NCBI RefSeq assembly: GCF_001618005.1 | Contig: NZ_LQXA01000013.1 | Coordinates: forward strand, 162,488 to 226,487 | DNA: 64,000 bases | DNA from: Clavibacter tessellarius | GTDB lineage: Bacteria; Actinomycetota; Actinomycetes; Actinomycetales; Microbacteriaceae | Direction: 5' to 3' | Shown: positions 54,228-61,759 of the stretch, in pieces | Position numbering within the stretch: position 1 is the stretch's first letter | How the letters are laid out: each line of letters opens with the position of its first letter | Program-made: the position numbers and the translations under genes | The notes under the pieces: generated by a model | The model's database searches: none | What the model saw: only the letters and a program-made list of their open reading frames with translations | Told to the model about the DNA's origin: nothing

Positions 54228-54388
54228 CCTCCCGCATCCTGGGCGGACGCCCGCCGCGATGCGGATCCGCGGGGTCGCGTCCGACGGACGCCGCGCGGGG
54301 CGCTCCCCCACAGCCCGGGTCGGCGCGGCAGGCTCTCTCACGGGAGCCCCCGGCTAGTCTGGGGGCCCGCGCGACGAGAGGTGGCCCC

Positions 54389-55648
54389 ATGCCCGGAGAA
54401 CGGACCGACGGCCTCGCCGGAGCCCTGCTCGGCGGCCGCTACCGCATCAGCGGCCTGCTCGGCCGCGGCGGCATGGCCACCGTGCACCGAGCCGTCGACG
54501 AGACGCTCGGCCGCGAGGTCGCCGTCAAGGTCTTCGCCACCGACTCCGCCGACCCGAACGAGGTCGAGCGGCAGGAGGGCGAGGTGCGGATGCTCGCGGG
54601 CCTCAGCCACCCCGGCCTCGTGACGCTCTTCGACGTGGGCGACGACGTGGTCGGCGACCGCGCCCTCGCGTTCATCGTGATGGAGATCGTCGACGGCACC
54701 ACGCTCGCCGACCGCATGAAGGAGGGTCCGCTGCCCGGCCCCGAGGTCGCGCGCATCGGCGGGATCCTCGCGGACGCCCTGGGCTACATCCACCGCCGCG
54801 GGGTCGTGCACCGGGACGTGAAGCCCGCCAACGTGCTGCTCGCCCGACCCGAGGCCCCCGACGAGCCGGCCGCCGCGAAGCTCACCGACTTCGGCATCGC
54901 GCGCCTCGTGGACGGCACGCGCCTCACCTCCACCGGGTCCATCGTCGGCACCGTCAGCTACCTGAGCCCCGAGCAGGCGCTCGGCCAGGAGGTGGGTGCC
55001 GCGACGGACGTCTACGCGCTCGGCCTGGTGCTCCTCGAGTGCCTCACCGGCCGCCGCACCTTCCCGGGGACGGCCGCCGAGTCGACCATGGCGCGCGTCG
55101 TGCGCGACCCGGAGATCCCCGCGCGGCTCGGGCCGTCGTGGGTCGACCTCATCGGCCGCATGACCCGGCGCGATCCGGCCACCCGGCCCACCGCGCGCGA
55201 GGTCGCGGCGGAGCTGCGGACCGGACGGGCGCCCGCGTCCGCCGTGGACGACCCGACCGCGACGTCGACGCGGGTGATGCCCGGCGCCGCGGCCGCCGCG
55301 GCCGGCCTCGGTGCCGGCGCGACGCAGGCGGGCGCCGATGCGCGCACGGAGCGGTTCGGGGCGTCCGCGGATGCGGACGCGCGCACCGAGCGGTTCGCTC
55401 CCCCGCCCGCCGACCGCGTCGACCCGACCGGGACCGGCCTCCGGGCAGCCGACCGCGACCCCGCGAAGCGCCGCGGCACACGGGCCCTCAGCATCGCGGT
55501 CGTCTCGGTGCTCATCGCGGCGGCCGCCGTGGTCGGCGTGGTCACCATCACGTCGTTCCAGGACCGCGACACCTCGTACCCGTCCGTCCCCGGACCCCTC
55601 GGCGCCAGCCTCGAGGAGCTGCAGAAGAGCGTGGAGGACGCCCCGTGA
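54389..55648 (+). CDS. PknB-type serine/threonine protein kinase
   Basis: The 419-residue protein has an N-terminal kinase domain: ISGLLGRGGMATVHRAVDETLGREVAVKVF, catalytic loop HRDVKPANVLL, DFGIARL and GTVSYLSPEQ. A juxtamembrane Ala/Asp-rich stretch follows with a twofold DARTERF repeat, one span at about residues 373-396, and a short outer tail of 25-30 residues without PASTA domains. TAGTCT at 54355-54360 and ACGAGAGG mark its promoter and ribosome site. Its stop overlaps the following lipoprotein gene by 4 bases. The pair sits between rseP and dxr on the other strand. Confidence 0.92.
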   Translation: MPGERTDGLAGALLGGRYRISGLLGRGGMATVHRAVDETLGREVAVKVFATDSADPNEVERQEGEVRMLAGLSHPGLVTLFDVGDDVVGDRALAFIVMEIVDGTTLADRMKEGPLPGPEVARIGGILADALGYIHRRGVVHRDVKPANVLLARPEAPDEPAAAKLTDFGIARLVDGTRLTSTGSIVGTVSYLSPEQALGQEVGAATDVYALGLVLLECLTGRRTFPGTAAESTMARVVRDPEIPARLGPSWVDLIGRMTRRDPATRPTAREVAAELRTGRAPASAVDDPTATSTRVMPGAAAAAAGLGAGATQAGADARTERFGASADADARTERFAPPPADRVDPTGTGLRAADRDPAKRRGTRALSIAVVSVLIAAAAVVGVVTITSFQDRDTSYPSVPGPLGASLEELQKSVEDAP

Positions 55649-56340
55649 TCCGCACATCCGCCCGACCCGAGGGCACCTGCCCCGAGGGCATCCGTCCCGA
55701 GGTCACCCGCGCCCCGGCATCCGCCCGCACCCGGCGGCGTCGCGCCGCGGTCGGACTCGCCACCGTGACGACCGCCGTCCTCCTCCTCGCGGGCTGCGCC
55801 GGATCGTCGACCCCCGAGGGCCGCGCGCTCGACGACCTCCAGCAGCGCACCCTCGCGGTCACGCAGTCGTCCGCGGACGGCGACTACGCGAAGGCGCTCG
55901 CCCAGCTCGAGGAGCTGCGCGCGGCCGTCGAGGCGGACCTCGCGGCCGGGACCGTCGACCAGGCACGGCACGACGAGGTCGTCGCCCGCATCGACGCCGT
56001 GCGCGCCCAGCTCGTGGCCGCGCAGGAGGCGGCGAAGTCGACGCCGACGCCGACGCCGTCTTCGAGCCCGTCGCCCTCGCCGTCCGCGACGCCCCCGCTC
56101 GCTCCGAGCCCGTCGCCCACGCCCAGCCCGACCGCCACGACCCCGCCCGCGCCGTCGCCCAGCCCCTCGCCGGGCGGCGGGAACGGCGGCGGCAACGGCG
56201 GCGGGAACGGTGGATCCGGCAACGGCGGCGGGTCCGGCAACGGCGGGTCCGGCACCGGGTCCGGCACCGGGAACGGCGGCTCGAACACCGGCAGCGGCGG
56301 CACTGGCGGCGGCGGCAACGGCGGCTCGAACGACGGCTGA
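55645..56340 (+). CDS. Lipoprotein of unknown function, coupled to the Ser/Thr kinase
   Basis: The 231-residue product has an unusually long basic N-region (about 33 residues), then a hydrophobic core and a lipobox with Cys51 in LLLAGC. A helical region follows (RALDDLQQRTLAVTQSSADGDYAKALAQLEELRAAVEADLAAG, then VVARIDAVRAQLVAAQEAAKS). The last 100 residues are low complexity: a Thr/Pro/Ser stretch and then a Gly/Asn/Ser-rich tail. It is probably anchored outside with a wall-spanning tail. The GTG start overlaps the kinase stop, so it may be the kinase's sensor or substrate. Confidence 0.82.
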   Translation: MIRTSARPEGTCPEGIRPEVTRAPASARTRRRRAAVGLATVTTAVLLLAGCAGSSTPEGRALDDLQQRTLAVTQSSADGDYAKALAQLEELRAAVEADLAAGTVDQARHDEVVARIDAVRAQLVAAQEAAKSTPTPTPSSSPSPSPSATPPLAPSPSPTPSPTATTPPAPSPSPSPGGGNGGGNGGGNGGSGNGGGSGNGGSGTGSGTGNGGSNTGSGGTGGGGNGGSNDG

Positions 56341-56550
56341 GCCGTAGCGGTCGGCGGGTGAGCCGCGGCGGTCGACGACTCAGCCGCGGAGGCCGACCGC
56401 CGACCCACGCAGCCCCGCCCCGCGGCGGCACGTCCCAGGCGCCGCGGCGTCACCAGTGACGGCGGGCATCGGACCTGCGCAGGGCGGACGACGTGCCGTC
56501 CGGGGAGGTCAGCGGACGCGGGGCGGCCGGCTCGACGGCGAAGCGCCCGG

Positions 56551-57633
56551 TCAGACCCCCAGCACGCGGTCGGCCTCGGCGCGCGCCCAGCGCTCGGCCT
56601 CGGCGAGCGACTCGCGCGTGAGCGCGTCGGACGCCGGCTCGTGGGCGTCGACGACGCGGCGGATGGTGTCGACGATGTCGAGGAAGCCCGCGCGACCGGC
56701 GTGGAACGCGTGGACGGCCTGCTCGTTGGCCGCGTTGTAGACCGCGGGGTACGTGGATCCGGCCCGGCCGACCTCCTTCGCGAGGAGCACGGCGGGGAAC
56801 GCCTCGTCGTCGAGAGGCTCGAAGGTCCAGGTGGCGGCGCGGGTCCAGTCGATGGGGACGCCCACGTCGGTCATGCGGTGCGGCCAGTTGAGGCCCAGGG
56901 CGATGGGGAGCCGCATGTCGGGCGGGGAGGCCTGCGCGAGCGTGGAGCCGTCGATGAACTCGACCATGGAGTGCACGAGCGACTGCGGGTGCACCACCAC
57001 GTCAATGCGGTCGTAGGGCACGTCGAACAGGAGATGCGCCTCGATGACCTCGAGGCCCTTGTTGACGAGGGTCGAGGAGTTGGTGGTGATGACGAGGCCC
57101 ATGTCCCAGGTGGGGTGCGCGAGGGCCTCGCGCGGGGTGACATCCGCGAGCTCCGCGCGCGTGCGGCCGCGGAACGGGCCGCCCGACGCGGTGACGACGA
57201 GACGCCGCACCTCCTCGGCCGTGCCGCCGCGCAGCGCCTGGGCGATGGCGGAGTGCTCGCTGTCGACGGGGACGAGCTGGCCCGGCCGGGCGATGGACCG
57301 CACCAGCTCGCCGCCGACGATGAGCGACTCCTTGTTGGCGAGCGCGAGCGTGCGGCCCTCCTCCAGCGCGGCGAGCGTCGGGCCGAGCCCCACGGATCCG
57401 GTGATGCCGTTCAGCACCACGTCGGCGTCGACCGACCGGATGAGCTGCTCGGCCTCGTCCGCTCCGAGCGCCGTGTGCTCGACGCCCGCGACGCGCGCCT
57501 GCTCCGCGAGCGCCTCGCGCTTGCTGCCGGCGCCGAGCCCGACCACCTCGAAGAGCTCCGGGTGGCGCGCGACGACCTCGAGGGCCTGCACGCCGATCGA
57601 GCCCGTGGATCCGAGGATGATGACGCGGCGCAC
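56551..57633 (-). CDS. dxr: 1-deoxy-D-xylulose 5-phosphate reductoisomerase
   Basis: The 360-residue enzyme has the NADPH motif ILGSTGSIGVQALEV, LALANKESLIVGGELV, VPVDSEHSAIAQAL with the metal ligands, TASGGPFRG, and LEVIEAHLLFDVPYDRIDVVVHPQSLVHSMVEF. It makes MEP from DXP, the committed step of the isoprenoid pathway. The GTG start lies 11 bases after the FKBP gene, with AGGGG as ribosome site, so the two are cotranscribed. Confidence 0.96.
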   Translation of the reverse strand: MRRVIILGSTGSIGVQALEVVARHPELFEVVGLGAGSKREALAEQARVAGVEHTALGADEAEQLIRSVDADVVLNGITGSVGLGPTLAALEEGRTLALANKESLIVGGELVRSIARPGQLVPVDSEHSAIAQALRGGTAEEVRRLVVTASGGPFRGRTRAELADVTPREALAHPTWDMGLVITTNSSTLVNKGLEVIEAHLLFDVPYDRIDVVVHPQSLVHSMVEFIDGSTLAQASPPDMRLPIALGLNWPHRMTDVGVPIDWTRAATWTFEPLDDEAFPAVLLAKEVGRAGSTYPAVYNAANEQAVHAFHAGRAGFLDIVDTIRRVVDAHEPASDALTRESLAEAERWARAEADRVLGV

Positions 57634-57644
57634 GACGACGACCC

Positions 57645-58670
57645 CTACTGGCCCGCGGGGGCGGCCTGCGTGCCGAGGATGTCGACGACGAACACGATGG
57701 TGTCGGTGCCGCCGATGTCGTCGCCCTGGCCCTTGTCGCCGTAGCCGTCGGCCGGCGGGATGATCGCGATGACCTGCGAGCCCACCTTCTGGCCGACCAG
57801 CGCCTTGGTGAAGCCGGGGATGACGCCGCTCGTCTGGAACGAGACGGGCTTGCCGCCCTTGTCCCAGCTGGAGTCGAAGACCTTCTTGGTGGTCCAGTTG
57901 ATGCCCGTGTACTGCACCGTGACGTTCGCGCCGTCGGTGACCGTCTCGCCCGTGCCCACCTTCAGGTTCGCGATCTTCGTCTCCGTCGGCGGCGCGGCGT
58001 CGGGGATCGTGATGGTGGGGGCGCCGTCGTCGCCGAGCACGACCGTGGGGAAGCCCTCGGGCGCGGGCTGGTCGGCGCCGTCGGCGCGCGTCGGGACCTG
58101 GCTCAGGACGTCGACCACGATGACGATCGGGTCGTCGGCGCCGAGGCCCAGCTGCGAGGCCTGCTCGGCGGCGAAGCCGTCGGCGGCCGGGACCACGGCG
58201 ACGATGCGGGATCCGACCTTGGTGCACTCGACCGCGCGGACCACGCCGGGGACGAGGGCGCTGTCGTCGAGGTTCGCGGGCAGCGGCGCGTCGCCGTTGT
58301 ACGCGAGCTGCGGGAGCGCGGCTCCCGTCGTGCCGTTGTAGCCGGCGAGCGCGATGTTCGCGGTGGAGCCGGCGCCGACCTCGGCGCCGTCGCCCTGCGT
58401 GACGACCGTGCGCTCGGTCGTGTCGACCTTGAGCGGCCCGTCGACCGTGACCTCGGGGGCGGACCCGAAGTCGCCCGACACCTTCACGGACTTCGACGCG
58501 TCGCCCGACTGCGTGTCGATGCACGAGGCGCCGGCCGTGCGCGCGCCCGCCGTGGGGCTGGCGGACGGATCGGCCGAGGGCGCGCCGCTGCCGGAGCAGG
58601 CGGACAGGGCCAGGACGGCGGCCGCGGCCAGGGTGAGGGGGATGCGTCGCTTCACGGGAGTCGCTTTCAT
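57645..58670 (-). CDS. Lipoprotein peptidyl-prolyl isomerase with two FKBP domains
   Basis: The 341-residue protein has a lipoprotein signal with Cys25 in LSAC. The first FKBP-like domain (about residues 60-190) is degenerate (VVTQGDGAEVGAGSTANIALAGYNGTTG, SALVPGVVRAVECTKVGSRIVAVVPAADGF). The second (about 225-330) is canonical (VTVQYTGINWTTKKVFDSSWDKGGKPVSFQTSGVIPGFTKALVGQKVGSQVIAIIPPADGYG). It catalyses proline isomerisation in exported proteins at the cell surface. The upstream gene osmC is 115 bases away; dxr follows after 11 bases. Confidence 0.92.
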   Translation of the reverse strand: MKATPVKRRIPLTLAAAAVLALSACSGSGAPSADPSASPTAGARTAGASCIDTQSGDASKSVKVSGDFGSAPEVTVDGPLKVDTTERTVVTQGDGAEVGAGSTANIALAGYNGTTGAALPQLAYNGDAPLPANLDDSALVPGVVRAVECTKVGSRIVAVVPAADGFAAEQASQLGLGADDPIVIVVDVLSQVPTRADGADQPAPEGFPTVVLGDDGAPTITIPDAAPPTETKIANLKVGTGETVTDGANVTVQYTGINWTTKKVFDSSWDKGGKPVSFQTSGVIPGFTKALVGQKVGSQVIAIIPPADGYGDKGQGDDIGGTDTIVFVVDILGTQAAPAGQ

Positions 58671-58770
58671 CGGCGCGCCGGACGCGCCAGGTTTGTGGGA
58701 GGGACGCGGACAGTCTGCCCGATGCGGCCGGGCGGCGCCTGACAGGGACGACAGGCGAGCACCGGGATCC

Positions 58771-58797
58771 GACGGGTCAGACGGGTCAGACGGGTGC
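58771..58797. repeat. Three-copy 9-bp tandem repeat across the osmC stop
   Basis: GACGGGTCA occurs at 58771-58779 and 58780-58788 and again, with two changes, at 58789-58797. The middle copy contains the osmC stop codon (minus strand). Confidence 0.7.
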
Positions 58798-59262
58798 GAC
58801 CACCGTGCGCGGCTCGTGATGCACGGGGAAGGCGACGCTCGCCGCGATGAAGCAGCGCTCCGATGCGCCCCGGTGCAGGGAGGTCGCCAGCTCGACCTGG
58901 GCGGGGTCCCGCACGGTGACGACGGGCCGCAGCGTGACCTCGACGAAGTGGCCGCCCCCGTCCGCGGTCTGGCGCATCGTGCCCGTGGGCTCGTCCGTGT
59001 ACCCGACGACGACGACCCCGGCCGCGGTGGCCGCCTGCAGGTAGCTGAGCAGGTGGCACTGCGCGAGCGCGGAGAGGAGGGCGTCCTCGGGGTTCCAGCG
59101 GGCGGCGTCGCCGCGGAACGGACGGTCGGCGGATCCCAGGAGGTCGGGCTTGCCGTCGATGCGCACCACGTGGTCGCGGCCGTAGGAGCGGGGGTCGGAC
59201 GTGCCGGATCCGCGGTCGCCCGTCCACTCGAGGGACAGGGCGTAGCGGTGCTCGAAGTGCAT
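58786..59262 (-). CDS. OsmC/Ohr-family protein
   Basis: The 158-residue protein has the OsmC fold with the paired residues of the peroxidatic site: the Cys in LSALAQCHLLSYLQAA and a later Cys in GASERCFIAASVAFPV. Such proteins reduce organic hydroperoxides in the cytoplasm with thiol or lipoyl partners. The start ATG is fixed by TAGCGT 6 nt upstream, with no ribosome site. A small tandem repeat covers its stop. Confidence 0.9.
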   Translation of the reverse strand: MHFEHRYALSLEWTGDRGSGTSDPRSYGRDHVVRIDGKPDLLGSADRPFRGDAARWNPEDALLSALAQCHLLSYLQAATAAGVVVVGYTDEPTGTMRQTADGGGHFVEVTLRPVVTVRDPAQVELATSLHRGASERCFIAASVAFPVHHEPRTVVAPV

Positions 59263-59268
59263 GCGATC

Positions 59269-59274
59269 ACGCTA
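59269..59274 (-). promoter_or_regulatory. -10 box TAGCGT, leaderless start of the OsmC gene
   Basis: It lies 6 nt upstream of ATG 59262 on the minus strand. Confidence 0.55.
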
Positions 59275-59318
59275 CCGGCCCGGCTGCGGGGCCTCTCGGA
59301 TCCGGGCTCCCGCGCGGG

Positions 59319-59324
59319 TAGGCT
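59319..59324 (+). promoter_or_regulatory. -10 box TAGGCT, leaderless start of gabT
   Basis: It ends 9 nt before ATG 59334; no ribosome site is present between them. Confidence 0.5.
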
Positions 59325-59333
59325 CGCCGGATC

Positions 59334-60749
59334 ATGACAGACACCCTGGACTCCGCCCTCGTCGGCACTCCTGCCGGCTCCGCCTCCGACTCCCCCGCCG
59401 CGACCGCGGCTGCCGCCCGTCCGCAGGTGCCGCAGGAGCGACGCATCGTGACGGAGATCCCGGGACCGCTCTCCCGCGAGCTGCACGAGCGCCGGAAGCG
59501 CGTCGTGCCGCCGGGCGTCTCGTCGCTGCTGCCCGTGTACGTCGCGCGTGCGCACGGCGCGATCGTCGAGGACGTGGACGGCAACCGCTTCATCGACCTG
59601 GGCGCCGGCATCGGCGTGACCACCGTCGGCCACACGCGCCAGGAGGTCGTGGACGCCGCGACCGCGCAGCTCGGCGACGTGATCCACACCCTCTTCACCG
59701 TGACCCCGTACGAGGAGTACGTGCGCGTGGCGGAGCTGCTCGCGGAGCACACGCCCGGCACGCACGAGAAGCGCACCGTGCTCGTGAACTCGGGCGCGGA
59801 GGCCGTGGAGAACGGCGTGAAGATCGCCCGCAAGCACACGGGCCGCCGCGCCGTCGCGGTGCTCGACCACGGCTACCACGGCCGCACGAACCTCACGATG
59901 GCCATGAACTACAAGGCCGCGCCCTATGGCACGGGCTTCGGGCCCTTCGCCGGCGACGTCTACCACGCGCCGAGCTCGTACCCGTATCACGACGGGCTCT
60001 CCGGCGCCGAGGCGGCGGCCCGCACGATCTCGTACCTCGAGAAGCGCATCGGCGCGAGCGACCTCGCGTGCGTCGTGGCCGAGCCCATCCAGGGCGAGGG
60101 CGGGTTCATGGTGCCGGCCGACGGCTTCCTCCCCGCGCTGCAGGAGTGGTGCACGGCGAACGGCGTGGTCTTCATCGCCGACGAGATCCAGTCGGGGCTC
60201 GCGCGCACCGGCCGCTTCTTCGCGAGCGAGCACCTCGGCCTCGTGCCGGACCTCGTGCTGACGGCCAAGGGCATCGCGGGCGGCCTGCCGCTCGCGGGCG
60301 TGACCGGCCGCGCCGAGATCATGGACTCCGCTCTCCCCGGCGGGCTCGGCGGCACGTTCGGCGGCAACCCCGTCGCGGCAGCGGCCGCCGTGGCCGTGTT
60401 CGAGGCGATCGAGGCGCACGGTCTGCTCGCCGAGGCGACGCGCATCGGCGAGCACCTGCACCGCGCGCTCACGGCGCTGCAGGCGGAGCACGACATCATC
60501 GGCGACGTGCGCGGCATCGGCGCGATGATCGCGATCGAGCTCGTGCAGCCGGGCACCGGATCCACCACCAAGGAGCCGAACGCCGAGGCCGTCGCGGCCA
60601 TCGCGGCGCACTGCCACGCGCACGGCGTGATCATCCTCACCGCCGGCACGTACGGGAACGTGCTGCGCTTCCTGCCGAGCCTCGCCATCTCCGAGGAGCT
60701 TCTCGACGACGCGCTCGGCGTGCTGGCCGACGCGTTCCGGGCGCTCTGA
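59334..60749 (+). CDS. gabT: 4-aminobutyrate aminotransferase
   Basis: The 471-residue class III PLP enzyme has GAGIGVTTVGHTRQEVVDAA, VLVNSGAEAVENGVKIARKHTGR, FIADEIQSGLARTGRFFA and the PLP Lys in LVLTAKGIAGGLPLAGV. GxFGGNPVAAAAA follows, as in GabT. It moves the amino group of GABA to 2-oxoglutarate, giving succinate semialdehyde and glutamate. Its stop overlaps the start of the asparaginase gene by one base (TGATG), forming a nitrogen-scavenging operon. Confidence 0.93.
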   Translation: MTDTLDSALVGTPAGSASDSPAATAAAARPQVPQERRIVTEIPGPLSRELHERRKRVVPPGVSSLLPVYVARAHGAIVEDVDGNRFIDLGAGIGVTTVGHTRQEVVDAATAQLGDVIHTLFTVTPYEEYVRVAELLAEHTPGTHEKRTVLVNSGAEAVENGVKIARKHTGRRAVAVLDHGYHGRTNLTMAMNYKAAPYGTGFGPFAGDVYHAPSSYPYHDGLSGAEAAARTISYLEKRIGASDLACVVAEPIQGEGGFMVPADGFLPALQEWCTANGVVFIADEIQSGLARTGRFFASEHLGLVPDLVLTAKGIAGGLPLAGVTGRAEIMDSALPGGLGGTFGGNPVAAAAAVAVFEAIEAHGLLAEATRIGEHLHRALTALQAEHDIIGDVRGIGAMIAIELVQPGTGSTTKEPNAEAVAAIAAHCHAHGVIILTAGTYGNVLRFLPSLAISEELLDDALGVLADAFRAL

Positions 60750-61759
60750 TGGGGACGACCGTCGGGACGATCCCCGTGCAGGGCGCCGTGGAGCTCGCGG
60801 TGCTCGACCGCAGCGGCTTCGTGGAGTCGCGCCATGTGGGCGCGGCCGTGGTGCTGTCGGGCGAGGGCGAGGTGCTGCGCGAGGTCGGGGACGTGTCGAC
60901 GCCCGTCTTCCCGCGCTCGAGCATGAAGCCGTTCCAAGCCCTCGCGGTGCTCGCGAGCGGCGCGGAGCTGACCGAGGAGGAGCACGTGCTCGCCACGGCG
61001 AGCCACGCGGCGACCGCACGGCACGTGGAGGTGGTGCGCGGGATCCTCGCCAAGGCCGGGCTCGACCAGTCCGCCCTCCGCTGCCCCGCGGACTGGCCGC
61101 TCGACCGGGCCGCGCGCGACGAGCTCGTGCGCGCCGGGATCCCCGCCTCCCCCGTCTACATGAACTGCTCCGGCAAGCACGCCGCGATGCTGCTCGCGTG
61201 CGCCACCAACGGCTGGTCCACCGACGACTACCTGCACCCGGACCACCCCCTGCAGGTGCGGATCCGCGACGTGGTCGAGCGATTCACGGGCGAGCGCATC
61301 GCGACGACGGGGATCGACGGCTGCGGCGCTCCCGTGCACGCGATGTCGCTCACGGCGCTCGCGCGCGGGATCCACCGCATCGCGACCTCCGCCGCGGGCT
61401 CCCCGTTCGCGCTGTACCGCCACGCGGCGGCCCTCACGGCGGCCGTCCGCGCGCAGGGCTGGGCCATCGATGGCCCGGGCCGCGCGAACACCGTGGTCAT
61501 CGAGCAGCTGGGGCTGTTCGCGAAGGGCGGGGCCGAGGGCATCATGATCATGACCGCCCCCGACGGCACGACCGTCGCCTCGAAGACGCTCGACGGCAGC
61601 CTGCGGGCGTCGACCATCGTGGCGCTGGAGCTGCTCGCCGAGGCGGGTGCGATCACCCGGGACGACGTGGAGCGCGTGCGCCCCGACCTCGACCTCGTGG
61701 TGCTCGGCGGCGGCGTGCCCGTCGGCGCGATCCGGGTCTCGCCGACGCTCATCGGCTGA
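60749..61759 (+). CDS. L-asparaginase II family protein
   Basis: The 336-residue protein matches the asparaginase_II family (plant-pathogen/rhizobial type, unrelated to AnsA/AnsB). It has VESRHVGAAVVLSGEGEVLREVGD, VFPRSSMKPFQALAVLASGA, MNCSGKHAAMLLACATNGW and GIDGCGAPVHAMSLTALARG. These Ser/Lys/Cys motifs form its active site. It would release ammonia and aspartate from asparagine. Translation is coupled to gabT. The stop is close to the convergent FtsK-type gene, and their ends overlap by 11 bases. Confidence 0.9.
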   Translation: MGTTVGTIPVQGAVELAVLDRSGFVESRHVGAAVVLSGEGEVLREVGDVSTPVFPRSSMKPFQALAVLASGAELTEEEHVLATASHAATARHVEVVRGILAKAGLDQSALRCPADWPLDRAARDELVRAGIPASPVYMNCSGKHAAMLLACATNGWSTDDYLHPDHPLQVRIRDVVERFTGERIATTGIDGCGAPVHAMSLTALARGIHRIATSAAGSPFALYRHAAALTAAVRAQGWAIDGPGRANTVVIEQLGLFAKGGAEGIMIMTAPDGTTVASKTLDGSLRASTIVALELLAEAGAITRDDVERVRPDLDLVVLGGGVPVGAIRVSPTLIG

